The notes beneath the pieces were generated by a model. That model had not been told where the DNA came from. It worked only from the letters and a program-made list of their open reading frames with translations, and ran no database searches. Made by a program: the position numbers and the translations under genes. DNA of 64,000 nt from Streptomyces monomycini. Its GTDB lineage: Bacteria; Actinomycetota; Actinomycetes; Streptomycetales; Streptomycetaceae. Positions 17,806-26,556 of this stretch are shown one piece after another. Location: positions 62,001-126,000 of the forward strand of contig NZ_JAFIQY010000011.1 in the NCBI RefSeq assembly GCF_022271435.1, in the 5' to 3' direction. How positions within the stretch are numbered: the first letter of the stretch is position 1; each line of letters starts with the position of its first letter.

Positions 17806-17855
17806 AAAAACGGCTCCGCCCCGGCGCCGGTGGCCCGGCTACCGCGGCGGAGCCG
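17806..17855 (-). terminator. Terminator of ptsH
   Basis: On the minus strand a 10-bp GC stem (CGGCTCCGCC at 17846-17855 with its partner at 17811-17820) is followed by TTTTT, corresponding to AAAAA at 17806-17810 on the plus strand. It is a textbook intrinsic terminator just downstream of ptsH. Confidence 0.8.
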
Positions 17856-17880
17856 CGAACACAGTGACCCGCGAAGCGGT

Positions 17881-18162
17881 TCAGACGGTCTCCGGGAGCT
17901 CCTCAAGGCCCTCGGCGACCAGCTTGGCGAGGCGGTCGAGCGCGGCGTCGGCGCCCTCGGCGTCGGAGGCCAGCACGATCTCCTCGCCACCCTGGGCGCC
18001 CAGGCCCAGCACGGCCAGCATGGAGGCCGCGTTGACCGGGTTGCCGTCGGCCTTCGCGATCGTCACGGGAACCCCGGCGGCGGTGGCCGCACGGACGAAG
18101 ATCGAGGCGGGGCGGGCGTGCAGACCCTCGGCCCAACCGACATTGACGCGGCGCTCAGCCAT
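17881..18162 (-). CDS. ptsH: Phosphocarrier protein HPr
   Basis: This is a 93-residue PTS phosphocarrier that receives phosphate from enzyme I on the active-site His in GLHARPAS and passes it to sugar-specific IIA domains. The regulatory Ser region is seen in NAASMLAVLGLGA. The start ATG 18162 is chosen because GAAGGG lies 8 bases upstream. The upstream in-frame ATG at 18177 lies within the ribosome-site region. Transcription is monocistronic, ending at the strong downstream terminator. Confidence 0.95.
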   Translation of the reverse strand: MAERRVNVGWAEGLHARPASIFVRAATAAGVPVTIAKADGNPVNAASMLAVLGLGAQGGEEIVLASDAEGADAALDRLAKLVAEGLEELPETV

Positions 18163-18330
18163 GGTGTTGCCCTTCAAGTCGTAACGGTTGTCTAGACCAG
18201 TGTCTCATGGCACTGGGAGTGCTCCGGCAGTCCGCGGCGGCGCTCGGGGCAGCGCTTTCCGCAGGCCGGGGGCACGTTACCGGCGGCTCTCCGGCATGCG
18301 CCCGTACCGTCCGCCATCCGGGATCCGTCA

Positions 18331-18410
18331 CTCGGGACCACCGGGCCCGCCATCCGGGACCACCGGGCCCGCCACTCGGGGCCACCGGGCCCGCCACTCG
18401 GGGCCGCCGT
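18331..18410. repeat. 22-bp minisatellite between ptsH and pat
   Basis: About four copies with a 22-bp period share the core CGGGaCCACCGGGCCCGCCA, with phase points at 18334, 18356, 18378 and 18400. More degenerate related repeats (CCATCCGGACCTACCGTCCGG type) run on to about 18545. No convincing gene covers the region, so most of the 18163-18643 gap is repetitive DNA. Copy number may vary between strains. Confidence 0.8.
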
Positions 18411-18643
18411 CCCGACCGGCCGTCCGGGACCGTCGGTCCGGCCACTCAGGACCTCTGCCCCGACTGGCCGCCCGGGACTCCGGACCTACCGTCCGGACCC
18501 ACCATCCGGACCTACCGTCCGGACCCGCCGCCGACCAGTCATCGGCCCGCCGTCCGGGACCGACCGTCCCGTCCCGCCCTGCCCCGCCCGCACGGGCCCG
18601 CACACCGAGCCGGTTGTCAGTGGCCGGCCGTACGCTGTCCCCC

Positions 18644-21600
18644 ATGCAGAGCCCGTCGGACAGCGTCTACCCGGCCCACTGGGAGGCCGATGTCGTGCTG
18701 CGCGACGGCGGCGCCGCGCGCATCCGCCCCATCGCCCCCGACGACGCGCAGCGCCTGGTCTCGTTCTACGAACAGGTGTCTGACGAGTCGAAGTACTACC
18801 GCTTCTTCGCGCCCTACCCGCGCCTGTCCGACCGCGACGTGCACCGCTTCACCCACCACGACTACGTCGACCGGGTGGGCCTGGCCGCCACCGTGGGCGG
18901 CGAGTTCATCGCCACGGTCCGCTACGACCGCATCGACGACCGCGGCCGCCCCGCCAAGGAGCCGGGCGCCGACCAGGCCGAGGTCGCCTTCCTCGTGCAG
19001 GACGCCCATCAGGGCCGCGGGGTGGCCTCCGCCCTCCTGGAGCACATCGCCGCGGTCGCCCGGGAGCGCGGCATCCGCCGGTTCGCGGCCGAGGTGCTGC
19101 CCGCCAACACCAAGATGATCAAGGTCTTCACGGACGCCGGGTACACCCAGCAGCGCACCTTCGAAGACGGCGTGGTGCGCCTGGAGTTCGACCTGGAGCC
19201 CACCGAGCAGTCCATGGCCGTCATGCGCGGCCGCGAGCAGCGCGCCGAGGCCCGCTCCGTGCAGCGCCTGCTGGCGCCCGGCTCGGTCGCCGTCATCGGC
19301 ACCGGCCGGACCCCCGGCGGCGTCGGCCGCTCCGTCCTGCGCAACCTCCTCGACTCCGGCTACCCGGGCCGGGTGTACGCGGTCAACCACGCCTTCCCCG
19401 AGGGCGGCACCCGCCTCGACCCCGAGGGCGTGCCCGGTCACCGCTCGGTGCCGGAGGTCCCCGAGCCCGTGGACCTCGCGGTGCTCGCAGTCCCCGCCGC
19501 CCAGGTCCCCGACGTGGTCCGCGACTGCGGCGAGCACGGCGTACGCGGCCTGGTGATCCTCTCCTCCGGGTACGCCGAGTCCGGCCCCGAGGGGCGCGAG
19601 CGCCAGCGTGCCCTGCTGCGCCAGGCCCGCTCGTACGGCATGCGGCTCATCGGACCGAACGCCTTCGGCCTGATCAACACCGCGCCGGACGTCCGGCTGA
19701 ACGCCTCGCTCGCCCCCCAGATGCCCGGCGCCGGGCGCATCGGCCTGTTCACGCAGTCCGGGGCGATCGGCATCGCCCTGCTCAGCGAACTGCACCGGCG
19801 CGGCCCCGGCGACGGATCGATCGCCGGCATCTCCACCTTCCTGTCGGCCGGCAACCGCGCCGACCTCTCCGGCAACGACCTGCTCCAGTACTGGTACGAT
19901 GACCCCGCCACCGACGTCGCGATCCTCTACCTGGAGTCCATCGGCGACCCGCGCAAGTTCATGCGCCTCGCCCGCCGAACGGCCGCCGTCAAGCCCGTCG
20001 TCGTCGCCAAGGGCGCCCGCCACACCGGCACCGCGCCGCTCGGCCACACCGTCCCCACGGTGCGCATCCCCGACAGCACGGTCTCCGCCCTGATGCGCCA
20101 GGCCGGCGTGATCCGGGTCGACACGGTCACCGAGCTGATCGACGCCGGACTGCTGCTCGCCTCCCAGCCGCTGCCGGACGGCCCGCGCGTCGCCATCCTG
20201 GGCAACAGCGAGTCCCTCGCCCTGCTGACGTACGACGCCTGCCTCACCGAAGGGCTGCGTCCGCTGCGTCCGCACGTCCTCGCCGCCGCGGCCACCCCGG
20301 ACGACTTCCGTACGGCGCTGTCCGCGGCCCTGGCCAACGGGCTCTGCGACGCCGTCGTCGTCACGGCCATTCCCTGGGTGGGGGAGGAGGGCGTGGCCTC
20401 CCCGGGCGAGGGTGCCGACCTCGCCGCGGCGCTGCGCGAGGCGGCCTCGTCCGCCGCGCCCGCCAAGCCGGTCACCGTCGTCCACCTGGCCATGGACGCC
20501 CTCGCCGATGCGCTGGCGGCTCCGGCGCCGTCCGGCGAGGCCCTGACGCCGCCCCAGGACGTCCCGTCGCCCTCCCACAACGCCTCGCCACGGCTCGACG
20601 GCGCCCCAACCCACCCAGGAGCCCCCGGGCCCCCCGGCGACGCCACCGCAGCCCCGCAGGACCCCGCCACACCCCCGCAGAGCCCCGCCACATCCCCACC
20701 CCGCCCGGCCACCGACAGCGCGCCCACCGCCTCCCCGTCCACCGGCTCCCCAGCCCCCGCCTCCCCGCCCACCCCCCTCGTACCGGCCTTCCCCGCCGCC
20801 GAGCGCGCCGTCCGGTCGCTCGCCCAGGCGGTGCGGTACGCGAAATGGCGCCGGGACGCCGCCGACCCGGGCCGGGTGCCCGAGTTCGAGGACATCGAGG
20901 AGGCCGCCGCCGGCGCCGACATCGACCGGCTGCTCGACGAGCTGGCCCGGCACGCCGACATCACCCGCTCCGTCCCGCTGCCGGCCGACGACGCCCACGC
21001 CCTGCTGGCCCGGTACGGCATCCCCGTACGCCCCGCCCACCCGGCCCCCGACCCGGACACCGCTGTACGGGCCGCCGCCCGCCTGGGCTACCCGGTCGCC
21101 CTGAAGACCACCGCACCGCACCTGCGACACCGCCCCGACCTCGGCGGCGTCCGCCTCGACCTGACCGGCGAGGCGGAGCTGCGCCGCGCCTACGCCGAGC
21201 TGACCGACTTCCTCGGCAAGCCGGAGGAGCTGCGGCCGGTCGTCCAGCCGATGGTGCCGCGCGGCGTCGACACGGTCGTCCGCGCCGCCATCGACCCGGC
21301 CGCCGGCGCCGTCCTCTCCTTCGGCCTGGCCGGCGCCCCTTCGCAGCTGCTGGGCGACACGGCGCACCGCCTCGTCCCCGCGACCGACCGCGACGTCGCC
21401 GAACAGATACGGTCCATCCGCACGGCTCCGCTGCTGTTCGGCTGGCGCGGCAGCCAGCCGGTGGACACCGCCGCCCTGGAGGACCTGCTGCTGCGGGTCT
21501 CCCGGCTGGTCGACGACCACCCCGAGGTCGTCGGCGTCGACCTGGAGCCGGTCGTCGTCGCGCCGCACGGCGTGGCCGTGCTGGACGCCACGGTCCGCCT

Positions 21601-21655
21601 GGCCCGTCCGCCGGCCACCACCGACCTGGGCCCCCGCCGGATGCCCGCCTACTGA
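18644..21655 (+). CDS. Pat-type protein acetyltransferase fused to NDP-forming acyl-CoA synthetase
   Basis: This is a 1003-residue protein with the GNAT domain at the N-terminus (about 20-190; VAFLVQDAHQGRGVASALLE binds acetyl-CoA), then a CoA-binding Rossmann domain (SVAVIGTGRTPGGVGRSV), a succinyl-CoA-ligase-like domain (IGLFTQSGAIGIALLSEL), and a C-terminal ATP-grasp domain (about 745-1003; PVALKTTAPHLRHR). The GNAT-first order is that of the lysine acetyltransferase PatA of Streptomyces lividans, which inactivates acyl-CoA synthetases. Residues about 626-715 are a Pro/Ala/Ser-rich insertion not expected to fold. The ATG 18644 is used because homology starts there. Upstream sequence is repeat DNA. 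Confidence 0.87.
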   Translation: MQSPSDSVYPAHWEADVVLRDGGAARIRPIAPDDAQRLVSFYEQVSDESKYYRFFAPYPRLSDRDVHRFTHHDYVDRVGLAATVGGEFIATVRYDRIDDRGRPAKEPGADQAEVAFLVQDAHQGRGVASALLEHIAAVARERGIRRFAAEVLPANTKMIKVFTDAGYTQQRTFEDGVVRLEFDLEPTEQSMAVMRGREQRAEARSVQRLLAPGSVAVIGTGRTPGGVGRSVLRNLLDSGYPGRVYAVNHAFPEGGTRLDPEGVPGHRSVPEVPEPVDLAVLAVPAAQVPDVVRDCGEHGVRGLVILSSGYAESGPEGRERQRALLRQARSYGMRLIGPNAFGLINTAPDVRLNASLAPQMPGAGRIGLFTQSGAIGIALLSELHRRGPGDGSIAGISTFLSAGNRADLSGNDLLQYWYDDPATDVAILYLESIGDPRKFMRLARRTAAVKPVVVAKGARHTGTAPLGHTVPTVRIPDSTVSALMRQAGVIRVDTVTELIDAGLLLASQPLPDGPRVAILGNSESLALLTYDACLTEGLRPLRPHVLAAAATPDDFRTALSAALANGLCDAVVVTAIPWVGEEGVASPGEGADLAAALREAASSAAPAKPVTVVHLAMDALADALAAPAPSGEALTPPQDVPSPSHNASPRLDGAPTHPGAPGPPGDATAAPQDPATPPQSPATSPPRPATDSAPTASPSTGSPAPASPPTPLVPAFPAAERAVRSLAQAVRYAKWRRDAADPGRVPEFEDIEEAAAGADIDRLLDELARHADITRSVPLPADDAHALLARYGIPVRPAHPAPDPDTAVRAAARLGYPVALKTTAPHLRHRPDLGGVRLDLTGEAELRRAYAELTDFLGKPEELRPVVQPMVPRGVDTVVRAAIDPAAGAVLSFGLAGAPSQLLGDTAHRLVPATDRDVAEQIRSIRTAPLLFGWRGSQPVDTAALEDLLLRVSRLVDDHPEVVGVDLEPVVVAPHGVAVLDATVRLARPPATTDLGPRRMPAY

Positions 21656-21667
21656 GAGCCGGTACCG

Positions 21668-21686
21668 GGACCCCTGCCGGGGGTCC
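21668..21686 (+). terminator. Hairpin after pat
   Basis: GGACCCC (21668-21674) pairs with GGGGTCC (21680-21686) around a 5-base loop in the 90-bp gap before the next gene. It could terminate or attenuate read-through. Confidence 0.45.
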
Positions 21687-21745
21687 GGGGCCCGGACGCG
21701 GCCGCTCGGACCCGCCCCGGCCGGTACGCCCCGTAAGATGGCCGC

Positions 21746-22333
21746 ATGGCTAAGACCGGTACGACGACCCAAGGGCTGCGCGCGGCGATCGAGCGCAGCG
21801 GCTATTACCCGGCCCTGGTGGCCGAGGCGGTGCAGGCCGCGGTCGGCGGCGAGCCGGTGGTGTCGTACTTGGTCCATCAGGAGACGACCTTCGACGCCAA
21901 CGAGGTCCGCCGCCATGTCACGGTCCTGGTCCTGACGGGCACCCGCTTCATCGTCAGCCACACCGACGAGCAGTCCGCCGACGACACCTCCCCGTCGCCG
22001 TACGCGACGACCTCCACCGAGTCCGTGAAGCTCGGCCGGATCTCGTCCGTCGTCCTCAGCCGGGTGGTCGCCAATCCCGAGTCCTACACCCCGGGCCGGC
22101 TGCCCCGCGAGGTCGTCCTGACCATCGGCTGGGGCGCCGTCGCCCGTCTGGACCTGGAGCCCGCCACCTGCGGCGACCCGAACTGCGAGGCCGATCACGG
22201 CTACACCGGCTCCTCGACGGCCGACGACCTGTCGCTGCGGGTCAGCGAGGCCGGCGACGGCCCGGACACCGTGCGGCAGACCCTCGCCTTCGCCCAGGCG
22301 CTGTCCGAAGCCACCGCGGCCACCACCCGCTGA
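21746..22333 (+). CDS. DUF5998 family protein
   Basis: This is a 195-residue conserved actinobacterial protein of unknown function. Notable stretches are GLRAAIERSGYYPALVAEAV at the N-terminus and VVLTIGWGAVARLDLEPATCGDPNCEADHGY, with two Cys that could bind metal or form a disulphide. No signal peptide or membrane segment is seen. Its stop codon overlaps the ATG of the following phosphatase-like gene by one base, so the pair is translationally coupled and probably functionally linked. Confidence 0.85.
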   Translation: MAKTGTTTQGLRAAIERSGYYPALVAEAVQAAVGGEPVVSYLVHQETTFDANEVRRHVTVLVLTGTRFIVSHTDEQSADDTSPSPYATTSTESVKLGRISSVVLSRVVANPESYTPGRLPREVVLTIGWGAVARLDLEPATCGDPNCEADHGYTGSSTADDLSLRVSEAGDGPDTVRQTLAFAQALSEATAATTR

Positions 22334-23541
22334 TGGCGTACGCCGCCCCCGCCTGGCCGGAACCGGAACCCCTCGACCTGGCAGGCGCCCCGGTGCCCCT
22401 TTACGGCACCGGCTCGCTCGCCGACCTGCTGCCCACCGTCACCGCGGGCCAGGGCCTGACCCTGCCCGGCGCCGGGCAGGCGGGTGCTCCGGGCATGCCG
22501 CTGGATCCCGCCGACCGCGTCTGCGTCTTCCTCATCGACGGCCTCGGCTGGGAGCTGCTGCGCGCCCACCCGGACGAGGCGCCGTTCCTGACGTCCCTTC
22601 TGGACAGCTCGTTCAACCGCACCGGCCGTCCGATCACCGCGGGCTTCCCGGCCACCACCGCCGCCTCGCTGGCCTCCGTCGGCACCGGGCTGCCGCCGGG
22701 TGAGCACGGCCTGGCCGGCTACACCTGTCTGAACCCGGACACCGGCGAGCTGATGAACCAGTTGCGCTGGTACCCGTGGACCGACCCGTACGCCTGGCAG
22801 CCGTACCCGACCGTCTTCCGGCAGGCGCACGCCGCCGGCATCCACACCTGCCAGGTCTCCGCGCCGACCTTCGAGCGCACCCCGCTCACCGAGATCGCGC
22901 TCAGCGGCGGCACGTTCCACGGCCGGCTCTCCGGCGAGGAGCGCATGGACCTGGCGGCCGAGCAGCTCGCCGGCGGCGACCGCTCGCTGGTCTACACCTA
23001 CTACGCCGAGGTGGACGGCGCCGGGCACCGCTACGGCGTCGACTCCGACGCCTGGCGCGGCCAGCTGATGTACGTCGACCGCCTCGCCCAGCGCCTCGCC
23101 GAGCAACTGCCGCCGCGCAGCGCCCTGTACGTCACCGCCGACCACGGCATGATCGACATCCCGTTCGGCCCGGACCACCGCATCGACTTCGACGAGGACT
23201 GGGAGCTGCGCGCCGGAGTGCGGCTGCTGGGCGGCGAGGGGCGCGCGCGGCATCTGTACGCGCACCCCGGCGCGGCCGGTGACGTGCTCGCGGTATGGCG
23301 CGAGGTGGTCGGGGAACATATGTGGGTGGCGAGCCGTGACGAGGCCGTCGCCGCCGGGTGGTTCGGCCCCCGGGTCGACGACCGGGTCCGGGCCCGCATC
23401 GGTGACGTCGTCGTCGCCGCGCACGCCGACATGGTGGTCGTGGCGAGCGAGACGGAGCCGCGCGAGTCCGCGATGGTCGGGATGCACGGCTCGATGACGC
23501 CGGCCGAACAGCTCGTACCGCTCCTCGAAGTCCGCACCTGA
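22333..23541 (+). CDS. Alkaline phosphatase-superfamily phosphodiesterase/nucleotide pyrophosphatase
   Basis: This is a 402-residue protein of the type I phosphodiesterase/nucleotide pyrophosphatase family. Metal ligands and nucleophile regions are visible: VFLIDGLGWELL (Asp), AGFPATTAASLASVGTG (the Thr nucleophile region), YAEVDGAGHRYG (Asp/His) and VTADHGMIDIP (Asp-His). No signal peptide is apparent, so it may act in the cytoplasm. The exact substrate is unknown. It is coupled to the DUF5998 gene upstream and followed by thymidine kinase 150 bp downstream. Confidence 0.86.
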   Translation: MAYAAPAWPEPEPLDLAGAPVPLYGTGSLADLLPTVTAGQGLTLPGAGQAGAPGMPLDPADRVCVFLIDGLGWELLRAHPDEAPFLTSLLDSSFNRTGRPITAGFPATTAASLASVGTGLPPGEHGLAGYTCLNPDTGELMNQLRWYPWTDPYAWQPYPTVFRQAHAAGIHTCQVSAPTFERTPLTEIALSGGTFHGRLSGEERMDLAAEQLAGGDRSLVYTYYAEVDGAGHRYGVDSDAWRGQLMYVDRLAQRLAEQLPPRSALYVTADHGMIDIPFGPDHRIDFDEDWELRAGVRLLGGEGRARHLYAHPGAAGDVLAVWREVVGEHMWVASRDEAVAAGWFGPRVDDRVRARIGDVVVAAHADMVVVASETEPRESAMVGMHGSMTPAEQLVPLLEVRT

Positions 23542-23694
23542 GCCCCGCACCCGAGCCTCGTACCCGGGCCGAGCGCCTGAGCCCGGCCGCCCCGCACGCC
23601 CTGCCCTGCCCGCCCGCCGCCCGGTGAGCCCACCCCCACGTGCGCTCCCGACCGTCCCCCACTCGATACGAGCCCGAAAGGCCCGCGTTCTCCC

Positions 23695-24348
23695 ATGCCC
23701 GAGCTGGTGTTCTTCTCCGGAACGATGGACTGCGGAAAGAGCACCCTCGCTCTGCAGATCGAGCACAACCGCTCGGCCCGCGGCCTGCAAGGAATGATCT
23801 ACACACGCGATGACCGGGCGGGCCGCGGCAAGCTCTCCTCCCGCCTCGGGCTGGTCACCGAGGCCGTCGAGGCGACGGACGAGATGGACTTCTACGCCCA
23901 CATCGTCGCCGCCCTGAGCTCCGGCGGCCGGGTGGACTACGTCATCGCCGACGAGGCGCAGTTCCTCGCCCCGGACCAGATCGACCAGCTCGCACGCGTC
24001 GTCGACGACCTGGAGCTGGACGTCTTCGCCTTCGGCATCAGCACCGACTTCCGCAGCAAGCTCTTCCCCGGCTCGCAGCGCCTGGTCGAACTGGCCGACC
24101 GGGTAGAGGTCCTCCAGGTCGAGGCGCTGTGCTGGTGCGGCGCCCGCGCCACGCACAACGCCCGCACCCTCGACGGCCAGATGGTCGTCGAGGGCGCGCA
24201 GGTCGTCATCGGCGACGTCCACAGCGCTCCGGCCGAGGTCGGCTACGAGGTGCTCTGCCGCCGCCATCACCGGCGCCGCCAGACCTCGGCCGCCGCCCAC
24301 GCGGCGGCGCTGTCCCCGGACGTCCTGCCGGTGTACAGCGTCGAGTAG
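23695..24348 (+). CDS. tdk: Thymidine kinase (type II, TK1-like)
   Basis: This is a 217-residue salvage enzyme phosphorylating thymidine with ATP. The P-loop SGTMDCGKST (about 8-17), the DEAQF motif (about 85-89), the lasso-like region before VEALCWCGARATHNAR, and zinc-ligand cysteines CWC plus a late CRRHH are present as in TK1 enzymes. The length is typical. A convergent terminator hairpin follows. Confidence 0.93.
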   Translation: MPELVFFSGTMDCGKSTLALQIEHNRSARGLQGMIYTRDDRAGRGKLSSRLGLVTEAVEATDEMDFYAHIVAALSSGGRVDYVIADEAQFLAPDQIDQLARVVDDLELDVFAFGISTDFRSKLFPGSQRLVELADRVEVLQVEALCWCGARATHNARTLDGQMVVEGAQVVIGDVHSAPAEVGYEVLCRRHHRRRQTSAAAHAAALSPDVLPVYSVE

Positions 24349-24363
24349 TCCCGGCCGGCGGAA

Positions 24364-24418
24364 CCGGGGGGCGCGCGGCGTCGGTACGGCGCCGCGCTCA
24401 GCTCCGCGCGCCCCCCGG
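24364..24418. terminator. Hairpin between convergent tdk and VOC genes
   Basis: CCGGGGGGCGCGCGG (24364-24378) and CCGCGCGCCCCCCGG (24404-24418) are perfect complements, giving a 15-bp all-GC stem around a 25-base loop between convergent genes. Confidence 0.65.
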
Positions 24419-24492
24419 CCGCGCGCTCCGGCCGCGCCCCTTGAGCACGCCTCTTCGGCCGCACCCCGAACGCGCCCCCTCCGGCCGTCCGC

Positions 24493-25266
24493 TCAGCCCG
24501 GCTGCTGGAGCACCGCGAACACGGCCCCCTCGGGGTCGGCGACCGTCGCCACGCGCCCGTACGCGGTGTCACGGGCCGCCCGCACCTCCTGGCCGCCCAG
24601 TTCCGCCACCCGCCGGACCGCGGCGTCGGTGTCCGAGACGGCGAAGTACGTCACCCAGTGCGGCCCCAACTCCCTCGGCAGCGCGTCACCGACACCGTGG
24701 ACGCCTGCCACCGGCCGCCCCTTCAGATGCAGCGTCTGGTAGCCGGGGATCGTGCCCTCGGGTCGGGTCTCGTACCCGAACACCGCTTCGTAGAAGGCGG
24801 TCACCCCCGTCTCCCGGGTCACCAGCTCGTTCCACACCGGCGCCCCGGGCACGCCGACCAGCGCCGCGCCCACCATCTCCTTGCCCTGCCACAGCCCGAA
24901 GACCGAACCCTGCGGGTCCGAGGCGATCGCCATCCGCCCCGCCTCGTCGTCCGCGTCCAGCGGCCCGACGGCGACAGTGCCGCCGCAGCCGCGGATCTGC
25001 TCGGCCGCCGCGTCCGCGTCGTCACTCGCCAGATAGGTCGTCCAGGCGACCCGCAGCTGGCGGTCGGGTGCCAGTTCCCCGATACCGGCCACCTCCCGCC
25101 CGTGGAGATACGCCCGGACGTACGGACCGAAGTGCTGCGGTCCCGGTTTGAACTCCCAGCCGAACAGCGCGCTGTAGAACTGCTCCGTCGTGGCCAGGTC
25201 GTGCACCATGAGACTCACCCAGCAAGGCGCGCCGGGCGTCCGCCGAGTCGTTGCCTCGGTCGTCAT
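24493..25266 (-). CDS. VOC-family protein (two glyoxalase-like domains)
   Basis: This is a 257-residue protein built of two vicinal-oxygen-chelate modules: PCWVSLMVHDLATTEQFYSA (about 12-120) and PVWNELVTRETGVTAFYEAV (about 135-255). Each has the FYxxxFGWE/FGYE signature. It resembles the mycobacterial Cfp30B/27-kDa antigen group, whose substrates are unknown. The ATG 25266 follows AGGAGAG. The in-frame upstream ATG at 25626 is rejected because the extension is low in homology and overlaps the divergent sulfurtransferase gene. The 340-bp divergent region 25267-25606 contains promoters for both neighbours but no further gene. Confidence 0.85.
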   Translation of the reverse strand: MTTEATTRRTPGAPCWVSLMVHDLATTEQFYSALFGWEFKPGPQHFGPYVRAYLHGREVAGIGELAPDRQLRVAWTTYLASDDADAAAEQIRGCGGTVAVGPLDADDEAGRMAIASDPQGSVFGLWQGKEMVGAALVGVPGAPVWNELVTRETGVTAFYEAVFGYETRPEGTIPGYQTLHLKGRPVAGVHGVGDALPRELGPHWVTYFAVSDTDAAVRRVAELGGQEVRAARDTAYGRVATVADPEGAVFAVLQQPG

Positions 25267-25606
25267 CGTCACTCTCTCCTCGGACCATCGGGGTGGTGGC
25301 CGTGCGGGGACCGGGCGCGAGTGCGCCGTCCCGTGCAGATGCTCGCACCCCTCATCCGCTGTGCGCCCCGGCCGCGCCGTCTTCGGCGCGTTCCCATGGG
25401 AGAATGCCCGATTTGATGTTTCGCATCCGTTTCGGCGGCGTTGCCGTTCGGGGACGCGGGAGGTGAGCCGCCGGCGAAGCCCTGTAAACCCCGGGGGAGG
25501 CCCGTAAACCCCCGTAAGCCCCCGGAGAAGTTCCGTGAGCCGGAAAAGATCCGCAGCAGCACGGACACCTTCAGAACCGGGCCCCTCCTGCGCGAGGATG
25601 AGCCCC

Positions 25607-26443
25607 ATGAATGCCCTCATCACCACCGCCGAACTGACGGACGCACTGGCCTCCGGGACCCCGCCGGTCCTCCTCGACGTCCGCTACCGGCTCGGCGGCC
25701 CGCCCGGCCGCCCCGAATACGAGGCGGGGCACGTGCCCGGTGCCGTCTACGTGGACATGGACGGCGAACTCGCGGGCCCCGCGGGACCGGCCGGCCGCCA
25801 CCCCCTCCCGGACCTCGACGCCTTCGCCGAGACGATGCGCAGGGCCGGGGTCTCGGCGGACCGCCCGGTCGTGGTCTACGACGGCGGGCAGGGCTGGTCC
25901 GCGGCCCGTACGTGGTGGATGCTGCGCTACACCGGCCACCCCTCGGTGCGGGTCCTGGACGGCGGCCTGGCCGCCTGGACCGCGTCCGGGGGAGCCCTGA
26001 GCACCGAGATGCCGTCCCCGGAGCCCGGCGACTTCACCGCGGCGCCCGGCGCGCTGCCGCTGCTGACGGCGGACGAGGCGGCGGCACTGGCCCGGCGGGG
26101 CGTCCTGCTGGACGCGCGGGCCGGGGAGCGCTACCGGGGCGAGGTGGAGCCCATCGACCGCGTCGCCGGGCACATCCCGGGCGCGCTGTCCGCGCCGACA
26201 ACGGAGAACCTCGCCGCCGACGGCACATTCCTGCCGCCCGCCGAGCTGGCCGCGCGCTTCACGGCCCTCGGGGCCACCGCGGACGCCGAGGTGGGTGTCT
26301 ACTGCGGCTCGGGCGTCTCCGCCGCTCAGGAGGTGCTGGCCCTCGCGGTCGCCGGCGTCCCGGCGGCGCTGTACGTGGGCTCCTGGAGCGAGTGGTCCGG
26401 CGACCCGACGCGGCCGGTGGCCACCGGCGCCGAGGCGGGCTGA
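25607..26443 (+). CDS. sseA: Thiosulfate/3-mercaptopyruvate sulfurtransferase (two rhodanese domains)
   Basis: This is a 278-residue tandem rhodanese. The first domain (about 1-130) is structural, with LLDVRYRLGGPPGR and YDGGQGWSAARTWW. The second (about 150-275) holds the active-site Cys in YCGSGVSAAQEV, matching the CGSGVTA loop of mercaptopyruvate sulfurtransferases. It transfers sulfur to thiophilic acceptors such as cyanide or thioredoxin. ATG 25607 and ATG 25598 are both possible; spacing from GAGG favours 25607. Confidence 0.87.
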   Translation: MNALITTAELTDALASGTPPVLLDVRYRLGGPPGRPEYEAGHVPGAVYVDMDGELAGPAGPAGRHPLPDLDAFAETMRRAGVSADRPVVVYDGGQGWSAARTWWMLRYTGHPSVRVLDGGLAAWTASGGALSTEMPSPEPGDFTAAPGALPLLTADEAAALARRGVLLDARAGERYRGEVEPIDRVAGHIPGALSAPTTENLAADGTFLPPAELAARFTALGATADAEVGVYCGSGVSAAQEVLALAVAGVPAALYVGSWSEWSGDPTRPVATGAEAG

Positions 26444-26465
26444 CACCCGGCCGGAATTGTTCGTA

Positions 26466-26487
26466 CGCCCGTCCGTGACGACGGGCG
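26466..26487. terminator. Hairpin between convergent sulfurtransferase and sepH
   Basis: CGCCCGTC (26466-26473) and GACGGGCG (26480-26487) form an 8-bp perfect stem with a 6-base loop in the gap of two convergent genes. Confidence 0.5.
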
Positions 26488-26556
26488 GGCGTGCGGAGTG
26501 GTGCACGACGGCGCCCTGACCGGCAGGCCGCCGTCCGTACGCTCTCCGCTGCTCCG

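Noticed and set aside
18331..18410. CRISPR-like spaced repeats
   Set aside because: The 22-bp units are directly tandem without unique spacers, so this is a minisatellite; the same holds for 62647-62750.
18617..22198. Long minus-strand frame of about 1190 codons
   Set aside because: It is antisense to pat and DUF5998 and reads as Gly/Arg/Val repeats with no domain; the plus strand genes have clear motifs and ribosome sites.
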